A stretch of DNA of 26,244 nt from CAYRWR01 sp964537555. Lineage in GTDB: Bacteria > Spirochaetota > Brevinematia > Brevinematales > CAYRWR01. Under the pieces are notes generated by a model. It worked only from the letters and a program-made list of their open reading frames with translations, was not told the DNA's origin and made no database searches. Position numbers and translations under genes: made by a program. Where the stretch lies: NCBI GenBank assembly GCA_964537555.1, contig CAZIAD010000046.1, positions 1-26,244 on the forward strand, in the 5' to 3' direction. This document shows positions 1-8,293 of this stretch, one piece after another. How positions within the stretch are numbered: the first letter of the stretch is position 1; every line of letters starts with the position of its first letter.

Positions 1-840
1 CCCCTGGTAGTAGGGGCTGGGCCGGGAGCGAAACAGCTCCAGTATGCCATTCCCTATTCTCAGTCTGCCCGACACAAAATCCATCTCTATCTCGAACTCA
101 AAATGATCACTGCCCATGCCAAACTCCATGTACAGAGCTGCATCCCCCAGCCGGGCATCCACTACCACACCCTCTGTGTGGGTATCTCCCTGAGAGCCCG
201 TACCCCGGGCCTGCTGTACAGAGATCCGCTCTCCGCTTAAAAATTCCACCATATCCAGAAGGTGGGTGCCGTCATGTATGAGACAGGACTGCCCGTCCTG
301 ATCATCACCCTTTTTTAGGGCGGGTACATCAGTCAGGATCCGGGCCCGCACTGATTTTAAGGAGCCCAGGCTGCCTGAAGCGATCAGATTCCGTGCCGCC
401 TGGTAATCCCTGGCATAGCGGCGTTCATGATTGACCATTACTGCCTGGCCACTCTCTCTCTGCAGTCTCAGGATCTCCCGGGCATCTGCCAGATTAGCCG
501 CAATAGGCTTTTCCAGCACTACCAGGGACGGCCTGTGGGCGCAGCACTCTCTGAATGCAGCCAGGTGCAGCTCTTCCGGCAATGCGATCACTACTATATC
601 AGACTGTAGCTGCTTCAGTAAAGTCTCATAATCTACAAATACTGCAGCTTTTTTATATTTAGGCTGCCACCGCTCCCGCTTATGGGGATCGATGTCACAA
701 GCGCCTGTAATCCGGAACCCGGGATGCCCCCCGAAGGCATGGCTGTGTGAAGCAGGCTGCTCTCTTTTTTTATCCAGTCCCAGGCTATAAGCTATACGGC
801 CCAGGCCCAGAATAGTCACTGTATATACTTTTTTTTTCAT
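1..840 (-). CDS. Gfo/Idh/MocA-family NAD(P)-dependent oxidoreductase, C-terminus cut by window edge
   Basis: Reading leftward from an ATG at 838-840, the frame stays open to base 1 (280 codons). The N-terminus has a Rossmann strand with GLGRIA, a variant of the dinucleotide-binding GxGxxG. EKPIAAN follows, the EKP signature of this family, and then HDGTHLLDM, matching the catalytic-domain H-D-x-x-H-x-x-D pattern. Such enzymes oxidise or reduce sugar and cyclitol carbons, or biliverdin-like substrates; the substrate cannot be told here. Two consecutive ATG codons occur (841-843 and 838-840). The upstream one overlaps the stop of the ATPase gene as ATGA, so translation is probably coupled and one transcript carries both genes. 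No good Shine-Dalgarno site precedes the start, which fits coupling. The protein is partial only because the window ends. Confidence 0.85.
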   Translation of the reverse strand, partial: MKKKVYTVTILGLGRIAYSLGLDKKREQPASHSHAFGGHPGFRITGACDIDPHKRERWQPKYKKAAVFVDYETLLKQLQSDIVVIALPEELHLAAFRECCAHRPSLVVLEKPIAANLADAREILRLQRESGQAVMVNHERRYARDYQAARNLIASGSLGSLKSVRARILTDVPALKKGDDQDGQSCLIHDGTHLLDMVEFLSGERISVQQARGTGSQGDTHTEGVVVDARLGDAALYMEFGMGSDHFEFEIEMDFVSGRLRIGNGILELFRSRPSPYYQG

Positions 841-3188
841 CATAAAGTGATCTTATGGAGATCTCCGCCAAAGACCTCGCTAAATACCTGTTCCATAGCC
901 TGCTCATTGACGGAGCTATACACTATCTGCCAGCCCTCCCCCCACATCTGTTTCAGGATCTGTACTGCAGCCTTTCTGCGGGCTCCATCAAAGCTGATAA
1001 ATGCGTCATCCAGTATCAGAATCCCGGGCTGGTCCATCTGTAATGCCGCCAGGGACATGCGCATGACCAGGTAAAACTGGTTCCGGGTACCAGTAGAAAG
1101 GGAGGAAAAGGGGAATCGTTTCCCGGTGCTATCCTCTACAAAAATATTCACTTTTTTATCGATCTGGGTATGCACTGCCACATAACGTCCCAGAGTGATG
1201 GACTTCCACAATTCCTGAAAACGGGAGGAATGCAGGACCCCGGCAATAAGGCCGTCCAGGCGCCCGTCCATATTTTTCAGGGCCTGATCGATGGTCTCAC
1301 TATAAACTATATCCTGCTCCAGCCTCAGCAACAGGTCTTTGACCCGGGCTGAAAGGCCGGTTATATTATAGGGATCCTCTCTCAGATCCCAGCTCAGGGC
1401 ATCCTGATAAAACAAGTCTAGCTTTTCCTGATTCAGGCCCTGAGTCAGGGCCAGACGGGCCTGGCTGATACGGCTCAGGATACGGGCTTTTAACTGGCCC
1501 CATTCAGAATTTATAGACTGAATGGATTGACTCAGAGCATCCTTTCTCTTAACTTTTTCCTGATAATCTTCCTCGTTATAATCGGGAGCCCCCTCTGTTT
1601 TTTTAAGGAGCTTATCCAGCTCCTTACTTTCCAGATGAAGCCTTTCTTTATTATCAGTGGAAAAAGCTTTTTTCACTTCTGCCTGCATAGTTTCAAATTC
1701 CCGGCTTATTACAGCGGCCTTCTGACCCAGGCCATCCAGGGTATTCTGTTCAGCGATCAATTGTTCATAGCTCCGGTTCAGGGCCTGCCAGTCTGATTCT
1801 TCCTGCTGGATACCGACCTGCAGGGCACTTAATCTCTCTTTTTCTTTTTTTACTTTTTCAGCATGCTCCCGATCAGAATGTGACTGCAGAGCCAGGTTTC
1901 TTTTTTCCAGAGCCGCCTCCGCCTGTTCCAGCATAAGGGATTTTTCATGCGCCAGCCCTATACGGGTCTCCAGCTCTTCCAGAAGCCGGGCCGTATCTTT
2001 TTCCCCCTGATCCAGTACACGGGCCATGGCAGCCAGGTGCAGAGCCAGCATCAGGATAAACAGAAATATAAAGACTCCACCCGCCCCATAAAAGAGGGGA
2101 AGGAGAATCCGGTTCAGTTCAGGAGCGATTTTCAGAACAGACAGAGAGTCCAGGATTCCCAGGACAAGACCTGAGAAGCCGGCCATGATATTAAAAATGA
2201 AGCCTGCGATCCATAAAGGGGAACGGGTACTGCGCCGGGTCACGGCACGGGCTTTTTCACCCTGCATGAGTTCTGTCTTTTCCCGGGACAGGCTCGCTTC
2301 CTCTTCCCGGGCCCTTTCCAGCCTGATCTGGTTTTCGATCACTTCCCTGTGGAGCTCCCGGGCCTGTTCCTCCCGGTCATTTTGAGCACGAAGCAGATAT
2401 TCCAGCTCTGAATCCTGCCGGACCAGGGCGTGGGCCGTCTCCTGCTTGCGGGACTGTATATCCTGCCAGGACTTGATCTTGCGGGACAGGTCTTTGGCCT
2501 CCAGTTCCTGTTTCTGGCGGGAGAGGTCCTCCTGGCGAGCCATCACGTCAAAATATTGATCAATGAGGGCTTTTCGGCGCCGGGTGAGATCCAGCTCCCG
2601 TGACTGGGTCATGGCATCCAGCTCCGCCTGAATGGCAGCATGCTCCTCCTGATAGTGAAACAGGCTGTCTTTAGCGCTGATCATCATGTCCAGAGCCCGG
2701 TTTTCTTCTTCTACTACAGACAGGAAGTCCTGCATATTACTATGAAACTTATTGAGCCAGGTATTGGCCCGGGACACTCCCAGCAGAGTGGTAATATCTT
2801 TCTGTATCTTTGAATATATCTTGTCATTACCGTATATTACAGCACGTATCTCCTGGTTCCAGAAAGCGGTATCTTCCACATCCAGGCCCGACTTTCCTCC
2901 CCAGCGATTGTCCCCCTCCCGGATCACCAGCAGTGAGGCATAGGGGCCCAGCTCAGGGCTATCCGGATCCCGGCTCAGACTGACCTGATCATCCAGTTCA
3001 AATCTCCTGCTTATCAGTGGCTTGATGAGGCCATCTTTTTTATGTACCTGGAATAATTCATGGATGAGGATATCCGTCAGGGTGGTCTTGCCTTCTTCGT
3101 TGTTTCCCACGATGAGGTTGACAGCTTTAAAGTCTATAGTCTTATTCTGGAGAGGGCCGGCTTTCTTTATTTCCAGGGAATGTATCAC
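840..3188 (-). CDS. AAA/SMC-like ATPase (RecF/SbcC/YhaN-type) with internal transmembrane hairpin
   Basis: This is a 782-residue protein starting at GTG 3188, preceded by AAAAAGGA at good spacing; the ATG a few bases upstream is out of frame. Walker A is GNNEEGKTT at residues 28-36. Long coiled coils fill about 150-320 and 390-600. Two hydrophobic segments (about 326-348 and 362-388) lie between the coils. The ABC signature is LSTGTRN around 697-703 and Walker B is ILILDD ending at D727-D728, followed by a D-loop-like ISFDGA. This is the head-coil-head layout of SMC/Rad50-type ATPases. The central membrane hairpin recalls Bacillus YhaN. YhaN is normally paired with a Mre11-like nuclease (YhaO); none is present in the window. 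Downstream it overlaps an oxidoreductase gene. A DNA-repair or chromosome-related role is inference from family, not shown. Confidence 0.88.
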   Translation of the reverse strand: MIHSLEIKKAGPLQNKTIDFKAVNLIVGNNEEGKTTLTDILIHELFQVHKKDGLIKPLISRRFELDDQVSLSRDPDSPELGPYASLLVIREGDNRWGGKSGLDVEDTAFWNQEIRAVIYGNDKIYSKIQKDITTLLGVSRANTWLNKFHSNMQDFLSVVEEENRALDMMISAKDSLFHYQEEHAAIQAELDAMTQSRELDLTRRRKALIDQYFDVMARQEDLSRQKQELEAKDLSRKIKSWQDIQSRKQETAHALVRQDSELEYLLRAQNDREEQARELHREVIENQIRLERAREEEASLSREKTELMQGEKARAVTRRSTRSPLWIAGFIFNIMAGFSGLVLGILDSLSVLKIAPELNRILLPLFYGAGGVFIFLFILMLALHLAAMARVLDQGEKDTARLLEELETRIGLAHEKSLMLEQAEAALEKRNLALQSHSDREHAEKVKKEKERLSALQVGIQQEESDWQALNRSYEQLIAEQNTLDGLGQKAAVISREFETMQAEVKKAFSTDNKERLHLESKELDKLLKKTEGAPDYNEEDYQEKVKRKDALSQSIQSINSEWGQLKARILSRISQARLALTQGLNQEKLDLFYQDALSWDLREDPYNITGLSARVKDLLLRLEQDIVYSETIDQALKNMDGRLDGLIAGVLHSSRFQELWKSITLGRYVAVHTQIDKKVNIFVEDSTGKRFPFSSLSTGTRNQFYLVMRMSLAALQMDQPGILILDDAFISFDGARRKAAVQILKQMWGEGWQIVYSSVNEQAMEQVFSEVFGGDLHKITL

Positions 3189-3215
3189 ATCATTTCCTTT
3201 TTCAGATCATGGTTT

Positions 3216-3244
3216 ATTTTAACCCCCCCTTGGCTTTTTCGCAA
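3216..3244 (-). promoter_or_regulatory. Sigma-70-type promoter of the ATPase operon
   Basis: On the minus strand, TTGCGA (3244-3239) is separated by 17 bases from TAAAAT (3221-3216). The spacer contains a run of seven G. The predicted start is about 20 bases ahead of the GTG start codon at 3188. The -35 matches consensus at four of six positions and the -10 at five of six. Confidence 0.5.
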
Positions 3245-3294
3245 CTACTCTCTCTGCTTTATTTGACAGCAATATCGGCCCCGCCTCAAACTAT

Positions 3295-3324
3295 TTGACT
3301 GAACCGGCACTCTTATGCTAAAAC
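3295..3324 (+). promoter_or_regulatory. Tentative promoter of the metallopeptidase lipoprotein gene
   Basis: TTGACT (3295-3300) is 18 bases from TAAAAC (3319-3324), which carries an upstream TGC resembling an extended -10. The predicted start would lie almost at the ribosome binding site, giving a very short leader, so this is a weak call. A second TTGACA at 3263-3268 has no convincing -10 at normal spacing. Confidence 0.3.
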
Positions 3325-3340
3325 TAAACAGGAGTACACC

Positions 3341-4654
3341 GTGACAGTAAAAACCCTGAAAAGTGCTATTATCCTTATCATTGTTATGTCCCTGAACCTG
3401 GCCTGTTCTCCGTCTATCCGGATGGACCCGGCTGTAAATAGCTCCGCCCGCTATCAGGACCCGGCCCGGGAATTCTCAGCTATGGATTCAACAGACCCTC
3501 TGGAGCAGCAGATCAGAGAACAGGCCCTGGGGGAATTATTTTATTATCTGGATCAGCGTTACGGCCCGGAAAAGTTTCAGTCCTTCCTGATTAAGGTCAG
3601 GCAGTCCGGCATAGCTGAGGCAGTGTATCAGACTTACCACAAAAGCTTTTATCAACTGTCCTATGAGATGCTGAAAGGAATCGAGCAGGATGGCAGCACT
3701 AATGAGATGATAAGCAGCGATGAAGGGCCCTTCCGCTTTCATTATTTTCCGGGGAGCCGGGCTCAAAAAGACATGCCCCTCCTCAAGTATATGGTATCCC
3801 GGTATTTTCAGCAGATCCGGGAGGATGTATTACTACCCATGGACAGGTGGAATACTTTTGAGACTAATCTGAGGTTTATACGGGATGAAAAGATCCATAT
3901 TTACCTCTATGACAACAACAGCCAGTCCGGAATCAAAAGTATTGCTGAGACCAGCATCTCCTATGGTATTTTTAACAGAGAGGGGCAGCCCCGGTTCGAA
4001 TTATCAGTAGATATGCGTTTTGATTACCTGGGGCTCTTATCCTCCTATACTTTTGTCCACGAGATGAGCCATGCCATCCTGGGACTGTCCCGGGGAGACT
4101 TCCAGGCACTGGATATTGACCTGGATACCTGGAAAGACCTCCCTGTACTATCCGGTAAAACAGGAGCCGCATATTACCGGGCCCTGTTTAATGACCAGGG
4201 ATTTCAGAAATACCTGAAGTCGGAACTTCAGCAGAACCTGGGACTGCTGGTATGGGTTGACCGGGCTGATGTCTGGGAGGAAGGTATGGCCGAATACCTG
4301 GTAGGTAAGTATAACCTGTTCCAGCAGTCAGGTATGGTGCCCCCGGTAGACCGGGAACTGGCATTTTATCTGTCAAGAGGACAGGCCCTCACGCCCATCA
4401 CGAAGCTGCTCCGGTCCGGTTACCGTCCTGGCGGCTCCATGACCTTTAATCCGGCCCGTATCTATAAACACTACCAGGAAGGCCACTCCTGGATCAAGTA
4501 CCTGGCAGATGTCTATGGCCAGGAGCGCCTTATGCGCTATTACTTCCAGGCCTGCCCCCCTGATGATTTTAAAGAGACTTTCGGGGATGACATCGAGGCT
4601 GTAAACCGTTCATGGATAGACTCAGTCCAGGCCCAGGCTGGTAAAAAACATTAA
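3341..4654 (+). CDS. Putative zinc metallopeptidase lipoprotein (HExxH)
   Basis: This is a 437-residue protein starting at GTG 3341 with GGAG six bases upstream. The N-terminus is a lipoprotein signal ending in LNLAC, so C22 would be lipidated and the protein membrane-anchored outside the cytoplasm. The key motif is VHEMSHA with H240, E241 and H244, a zincin HExxH. WEEGMAEYL follows about 70 residues later (E314/E318), a plausible third zinc ligand as in gluzincin EGxAEY-type motifs. The region before the motif is predicted strand-rich (IHIYLYD). I do not recognise a named family; the arrangement resembles peptidase-MA-like proteins. It is transcribed divergently from the ATPase operon and sits alone ahead of glycogen phosphorylase. 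The metallopeptidase activity is inferred from the motif; the substrate is unknown. Confidence 0.8.
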   Translation: MTVKTLKSAIILIIVMSLNLACSPSIRMDPAVNSSARYQDPAREFSAMDSTDPLEQQIREQALGELFYYLDQRYGPEKFQSFLIKVRQSGIAEAVYQTYHKSFYQLSYEMLKGIEQDGSTNEMISSDEGPFRFHYFPGSRAQKDMPLLKYMVSRYFQQIREDVLLPMDRWNTFETNLRFIRDEKIHIYLYDNNSQSGIKSIAETSISYGIFNREGQPRFELSVDMRFDYLGLLSSYTFVHEMSHAILGLSRGDFQALDIDLDTWKDLPVLSGKTGAAYYRALFNDQGFQKYLKSELQQNLGLLVWVDRADVWEEGMAEYLVGKYNLFQQSGMVPPVDRELAFYLSRGQALTPITKLLRSGYRPGGSMTFNPARIYKHYQEGHSWIKYLADVYGQERLMRYYFQACPPDDFKETFGDDIEAVNRSWIDSVQAQAGKKH

Positions 4655-4688
4655 TTTACTCTATTTACCCTGATTTAGGGCGCTCAAC

Positions 4689-4717
4689 TTGAGATTTTCA
4701 GGAGTTTCCACTACAAT
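4689..4717 (+). promoter_or_regulatory. Sigma-70-type promoter of glgP
   Basis: TTGAGA (4689-4694), a 17-base spacer, then TACAAT (4712-4717). Each hexamer differs from consensus at one position. The predicted leader is about 43 bases and ends in the AAGGAG ribosome binding site at 4755-4760. Confidence 0.7.
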
Positions 4718-4766
4718 ATAGGGCATTTTAGTAGTGTGATACCTCTAATACACGAAGGAGTTAAGT

Positions 4767-7226
4767 ATGGCTAAAACAAAACTGGACAAAAAAGTCCTGA
4801 AAAACGACATTATTCAACAATTAAAATTACATTATGGAAAGACCCTGGAAGACGCAACCAAGCAGGAGATCTATTCTGCCACCACCTATGCCGTCATGGA
4901 CCTGGTCACTGATAAGTGGATCGCTACCCGTGAAGCTTATGATAAGAAAAAAGTAAAACAGGCCTATTACCTGTCTGCGGAATTCCTGATGGGAAGAGCT
5001 ATGGGTAACAATCTGGTCAACCTTCAGATCATGCCTGAAGTAGCAGAAGTCCTGGAAGAATTAAAAGTCGATATTAATACCATCGAAGACCAGGAATTTG
5101 ATGCCGGGCTGGGTAACGGAGGACTGGGCCGCCTGGCTGCCTGTTTCCTGGACTCCCTGGCTACCCTGGAACTGCCCGGACATGGCTATGGTATACGCTA
5201 CCGCTACGGCATATTCGAGCAGCGTATCATCAATGGCTACCAGGTAGAGTTTCCTGATAAATGGCTGCGCTATGGCGATCCCTGGGCCATCAAAAGAGAT
5301 GACCTGGCTGTAGAAGTCAAGTTCGGCGGCAGAACCGAAGTCGAAATAGATGAAAACGGCCGAAAACAGTTCCACCGAGTGGGTGCTGAAGTGATACAGG
5401 CTATTCCTTTTGATACCCCTATCATCGGATATGGAGTAGATACCGTAAACACCCTGCGTCTGTGGGAAGCAGAAAGCCCTGAAGACTTTGACCTGCAGCT
5501 CTTTAACGACGGGCATTATCCCCAGGCTGTAGCCAAGTCCAACTCTGCCCAGGATATTTCCCGGGTACTGTACCCCAATGACAATACCAACCCCGGTAAG
5601 GAATTACGCCTCAGACAGCAGTTCTTCTTTGTCTCCGCGTCCCTACAGGATATCGTGCGGGCCTATAAAAACCGTCATGGTTCCGACTTTTCCAAGTTCT
5701 CCTCAGAAGTAGCCCTCCAGCTCAATGATACCCACCCTGTAGTGGCTATTCCCGAGCTGATGCGCATCTTTGTAGACTGGGAGAAGATGGAGTGGGAAGC
5801 AGCCTGGGAGATCGTCTCCAGCACCTGTGCCTATACCAACCATACTCTGCTGGCTGAAGCCCTGGAGAAATGGCCTCTGGACCTGTTCAGCCGCCTCCTG
5901 CCCCGTCAGTACCAGATCGTGGAAGAGATCAACCGCCGCTTTATGGCAGAAGTACATACCAGGTTCCCCGGGGACTTTGAAAGATACAGAAAGATGTCCA
6001 TCATCCACGATGGTATGATCAACATGGCCTGGCTGGCTATAGTAGGCACTCACAGTGTAAACGGTGTGGCTGCCCTGCATACTGAGCTGCTCCGAAAACA
6101 GGAACTGACTCAGTGGGATGAATACTTCCCCGGAAAGTTTAACAACAAGACCAATGGAGTGACCCAGAGACGCTGGCTTCTTAAGTCCAATCCCCAGCTG
6201 TCTGAACTCATCACCTCCACCCTGGGAGACAAGTGGATCACCCAGCTCGATGAACTGAAAGGCCTGGAAAAATCCCTGAACGATAAAGCGTTTATCAAGA
6301 AATTCCAGGATATCAAACTATCCAATAAAAAAACCCTGGCTGACTTTATCAAAAAAGAACTGGATGTAGATATCGACCCACAGTCTCTCTTTGACGTACA
6401 GATTAAAAGACTGCATGAGTATAAGAGACAGCTCCTCAATGTCCTGCACATCATCCACCTTTATAACGAAATCAAGTCTAATCCCAAAATAGATATTCAG
6501 CCCCGTACCTTTATCTTCGGTGCCAAGGCTGCCAGTGGATACCTCAGGGCCAAACTGATCATAAAGCTCATCAACAATATTGCAAAAGTCATCAACAATG
6601 ACAAAGATGTCAAAGGCCGTATAAAAGTAGTATTCCTGCCCAACTACCGGGTCTCCATGGCTGAAAAGATCTTCCCTGCATCTGAACTGTCTGAGCAGAT
6701 CTCTACTGCCGGCCTGGAAGCCAGTGGAACCGGAAACATGAAGTTTATGCTCAATGGAGCTCTTACTATAGGTACCCTGGATGGTGCCAATATCGAGATC
6801 GTAGAAGAAGCGGGGGCAGAGAATGCCTTCATCTTCGGATTGAAAGCCGATGAAGTCAATGCCCTCAATCAGAACGGAACCTATAACCCCTGGGACCTGT
6901 ATCATTCTGACCCACGCATTAAAAGAGTGATCGACCAGCTCATAGATGGCACCTTTACTGGTAATGAAAGGCCCGATATCTTCAGAGAACTGTATGACTC
7001 CCTCATGCACGGGGTAGATGGTAACCGCCCCGATGTGTATTATGTGCTGAAAGACTTCGCCTCTTATGTCGAGGCACAGTCAAAAGTAGATGCCGCTTAT
7101 CGCGATGCAGAAAAGTGGACCAAAATGGCTATCATGAATGTAGCCAATAGTGGTAAGTTCAGCTCTGACCGCACAATCCGTGAGTACGCTAAGGAAATCT
7201 GGAAGATAAAACCCCTAAGCATCTAA
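4767..7226 (+). CDS. glgP: Glycogen/starch (alpha-glucan) phosphorylase
   Basis: This 819-residue enzyme is close to the usual length of bacterial phosphorylases. It releases glucose-1-phosphate from the non-reducing ends of glycogen or maltodextrin in the cytoplasm. The pyridoxal-phosphate signature EASGTGNMKFMLNGA is intact, with the cofactor lysine at K659. Earlier family blocks are present: GLGNGGLGRLAACFLDS, LNDTHP, and VKRLHEYKRQLLN-like (here IKRLHEYKRQLLN). The start at ATG 4767 follows AAGGAG. It has its own promoter and a strong terminator and looks monocistronic. No other glycogen gene adjoins it. A lipoprotein with a glycogen-binding-type domain lies 12 kb away but is predicted extracytoplasmic, so it is not an obvious partner. 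Confidence 0.97.
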   Translation: MAKTKLDKKVLKNDIIQQLKLHYGKTLEDATKQEIYSATTYAVMDLVTDKWIATREAYDKKKVKQAYYLSAEFLMGRAMGNNLVNLQIMPEVAEVLEELKVDINTIEDQEFDAGLGNGGLGRLAACFLDSLATLELPGHGYGIRYRYGIFEQRIINGYQVEFPDKWLRYGDPWAIKRDDLAVEVKFGGRTEVEIDENGRKQFHRVGAEVIQAIPFDTPIIGYGVDTVNTLRLWEAESPEDFDLQLFNDGHYPQAVAKSNSAQDISRVLYPNDNTNPGKELRLRQQFFFVSASLQDIVRAYKNRHGSDFSKFSSEVALQLNDTHPVVAIPELMRIFVDWEKMEWEAAWEIVSSTCAYTNHTLLAEALEKWPLDLFSRLLPRQYQIVEEINRRFMAEVHTRFPGDFERYRKMSIIHDGMINMAWLAIVGTHSVNGVAALHTELLRKQELTQWDEYFPGKFNNKTNGVTQRRWLLKSNPQLSELITSTLGDKWITQLDELKGLEKSLNDKAFIKKFQDIKLSNKKTLADFIKKELDVDIDPQSLFDVQIKRLHEYKRQLLNVLHIIHLYNEIKSNPKIDIQPRTFIFGAKAASGYLRAKLIIKLINNIAKVINNDKDVKGRIKVVFLPNYRVSMAEKIFPASELSEQISTAGLEASGTGNMKFMLNGALTIGTLDGANIEIVEEAGAENAFIFGLKADEVNALNQNGTYNPWDLYHSDPRIKRVIDQLIDGTFTGNERPDIFRELYDSLMHGVDGNRPDVYYVLKDFASYVEAQSKVDAAYRDAEKWTKMAIMNVANSGKFSSDRTIREYAKEIWKIKPLSI

Positions 7227-7239
7227 GACATTAAAATAA

Positions 7240-7277
7240 AAAAAACAGCCTTCCTGATCAGGGAGGCTGTTTTTTTT
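7240..7277. terminator. Bidirectional intrinsic terminator between glgP and the small lipoprotein gene
   Basis: A 13-base stem (ACAGCCTTCCTGA paired with TCAGGGAGGCTGT, one G-U pair) is flanked by eight A on the left and eight T on the right. It therefore has a U-tract in both directions and can end the two convergent transcripts. Confidence 0.9.
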
Positions 7278-7285
7278 ACTATCCA

Positions 7286-7642
7286 TTATTCCTGAGATTG
7301 AGTTTCCCCTCCGGACTCTGGCTTGATTACCTTACCGGGAGACATTTTACTGGTAATTCGGCCAAATTCTTTAAAGAAATAGATGGCCTGAGCAGGTTTC
7401 AGGTCTTTTCTGATCTCTTCAGCTTCCCAGGATAGGGTCATTAGTTTTTCTTCCAGAGAAAGAGGAAGCTCAGGATTGCTATTGGTCATCTCGGGATGAC
7501 TTACGAAATAATCAATATATTCGTCCACGAATAATTCGTATTTTACCAGCCAAATCCTGGATTTTTCTGTGAGGGCGTTATTTCCACAGGCTGATAACAT
7601 GCCTATTATCATCAGGGCTACTAGTGTATATCGAATCTTCAT
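7286..7642 (-). CDS. Small lipoprotein of unknown function
   Basis: This is a 118-residue protein. The signal sequence ends in the lipobox LSAC with C19 as the predicted lipidation site. The mature part is short, charged and mostly predicted helical, with no motif I recognise. AAGGAGA lies just before the ATG at 7642. It begins 14 bases after the acpS stop codon, so the two are almost certainly co-transcribed, and it ends at the shared terminator. The pairing with acpS does not suggest a function. Confidence 0.8.
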   Translation of the reverse strand: MKIRYTLVALMIIGMLSACGNNALTEKSRIWLVKYELFVDEYIDYFVSHPEMTNSNPELPLSLEEKLMTLSWEAEEIRKDLKPAQAIYFFKEFGRITSKMSPGKVIKPESGGETQSQE

Positions 7643-7656
7643 TATCGTCTCCTTGC

Positions 7657-8028
7657 TTATCGCTTTTCCATAATCACCACAGCATTGGCCACCAGTTTAT
7701 TGTGAGATAAGGAGATATGCAGTTCAGGGGAACCCGCTTTCTGCCATGCCTTCAGGGTATTTCCATGCAGTTCCAGTCCCGGTTTTCCGCTGGGATACTT
7801 TACCACTTCTATCTCGTGCAGAGCCATCACCCCTGTGCCCAGGCACTTAAAATAGGCTTCTTTAGCAGCAAACCGGGCAGCCAGGTGGGTAAAAGGTTCT
7901 TTCATCTTAAAACAGTAATCCCATTCTTTTTTGGTAAATACCCTGTCCCGCATCCTTTCATCTCTGTCCTGAAAGACTTCTTTGATCCTGTCTATCTCGA
8001 TGACATCTGTACCTACACCCAGTATCAA
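7657..8028 (-). CDS. acpS: Holo-[acyl-carrier-protein] synthase
   Basis: This 123-residue phosphopantetheinyl transferase loads the CoA-derived arm onto acyl carrier protein in the cytoplasm. The family signatures are intact: GVGTDVIEI with metal-binding D8, and ARFAAKEAYFKCLGTG with metal-binding E57. C-terminal ISLSHNKLVANA is also typical. The start is an unusual TTG at 8028-8026. It is supported by AAGGAGA at correct spacing and by the family-typical N-terminus beginning exactly there. A possible -10 (TATAAT, minus strand 8061-8056) lies upstream, but I see no good -35. A lipoprotein gene follows in the same operon. Confidence 0.96.
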   Translation of the reverse strand: MILGVGTDVIEIDRIKEVFQDRDERMRDRVFTKKEWDYCFKMKEPFTHLAARFAAKEAYFKCLGTGVMALHEIEVVKYPSGKPGLELHGNTLKAWQKAGSPELHISLSHNKLVANAVVIMEKR

Positions 8029-8245
8029 GTTATTCTCCTTTTACAGCTTTAACAGATTATAAATTCAATGCTTTTTTAATGCTACTTTATAGAAAAACCC
8101 TCTCCACACCCCTTTTTTTCCAATATGACCCAGCAGATGTTTTTAAAGGATTTTTTGTATCATAATGACGCATATTCAAACAGGCTTTTAAGAAATGTCA
8201 TGCGCTTATTTTATTACCCAGTATAGAATTAAAAAATATGGCCAA

Positions 8246-8261
8246 TGGCACAGCTATTGCT
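8246..8261 (+). promoter_or_regulatory. Sigma-54 (RpoN) -24/-12 promoter of the RpoS-like sigma gene
   Basis: TGGCACAGCTATTGCT matches the consensus TGGCAYR-N4-TTGCW at every specified position, with the essential GG (8247-8248) and GC (8259-8260) exactly ten bases apart. The predicted start at about 8272 leaves a leader of about 22 bases that contains AAGGAGG. Transcription from it would require sigma-54 and an AAA+ activator bound upstream. I could not identify an activator site in the AT-rich stretch at 8040-8240. Confidence 0.82.
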
Positions 8262-8281
8262 AATATAGGGTGTTAAGAAAA

Positions 8282-8288
8282 AAGGAGG
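8282..8288 (+). promoter_or_regulatory. Ribosome binding site fixing the sigma-factor start at ATG 8294
   Basis: A perfect AAGGAGG lies five bases before ATG 8294. An in-frame GTG at 8270 would add eight residues, but it would place this site inside the coding region and lie at or before the predicted sigma-54 transcription start. It is therefore rejected. Confidence 0.85.
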
Positions 8289-8293
8289 CAACC

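Noticed and set aside
6318..7010. A 230-codon open frame on the minus strand inside glgP
   Set aside because: It lies opposite the conserved C-terminal domain of the phosphorylase, with no family match and no translation signals.
8270..8293. Longer start (GTG 8270) for the sigma factor
   Set aside because: It would overlap the predicted sigma-54 transcription start and bury the perfect AAGGAGG inside the coding region.
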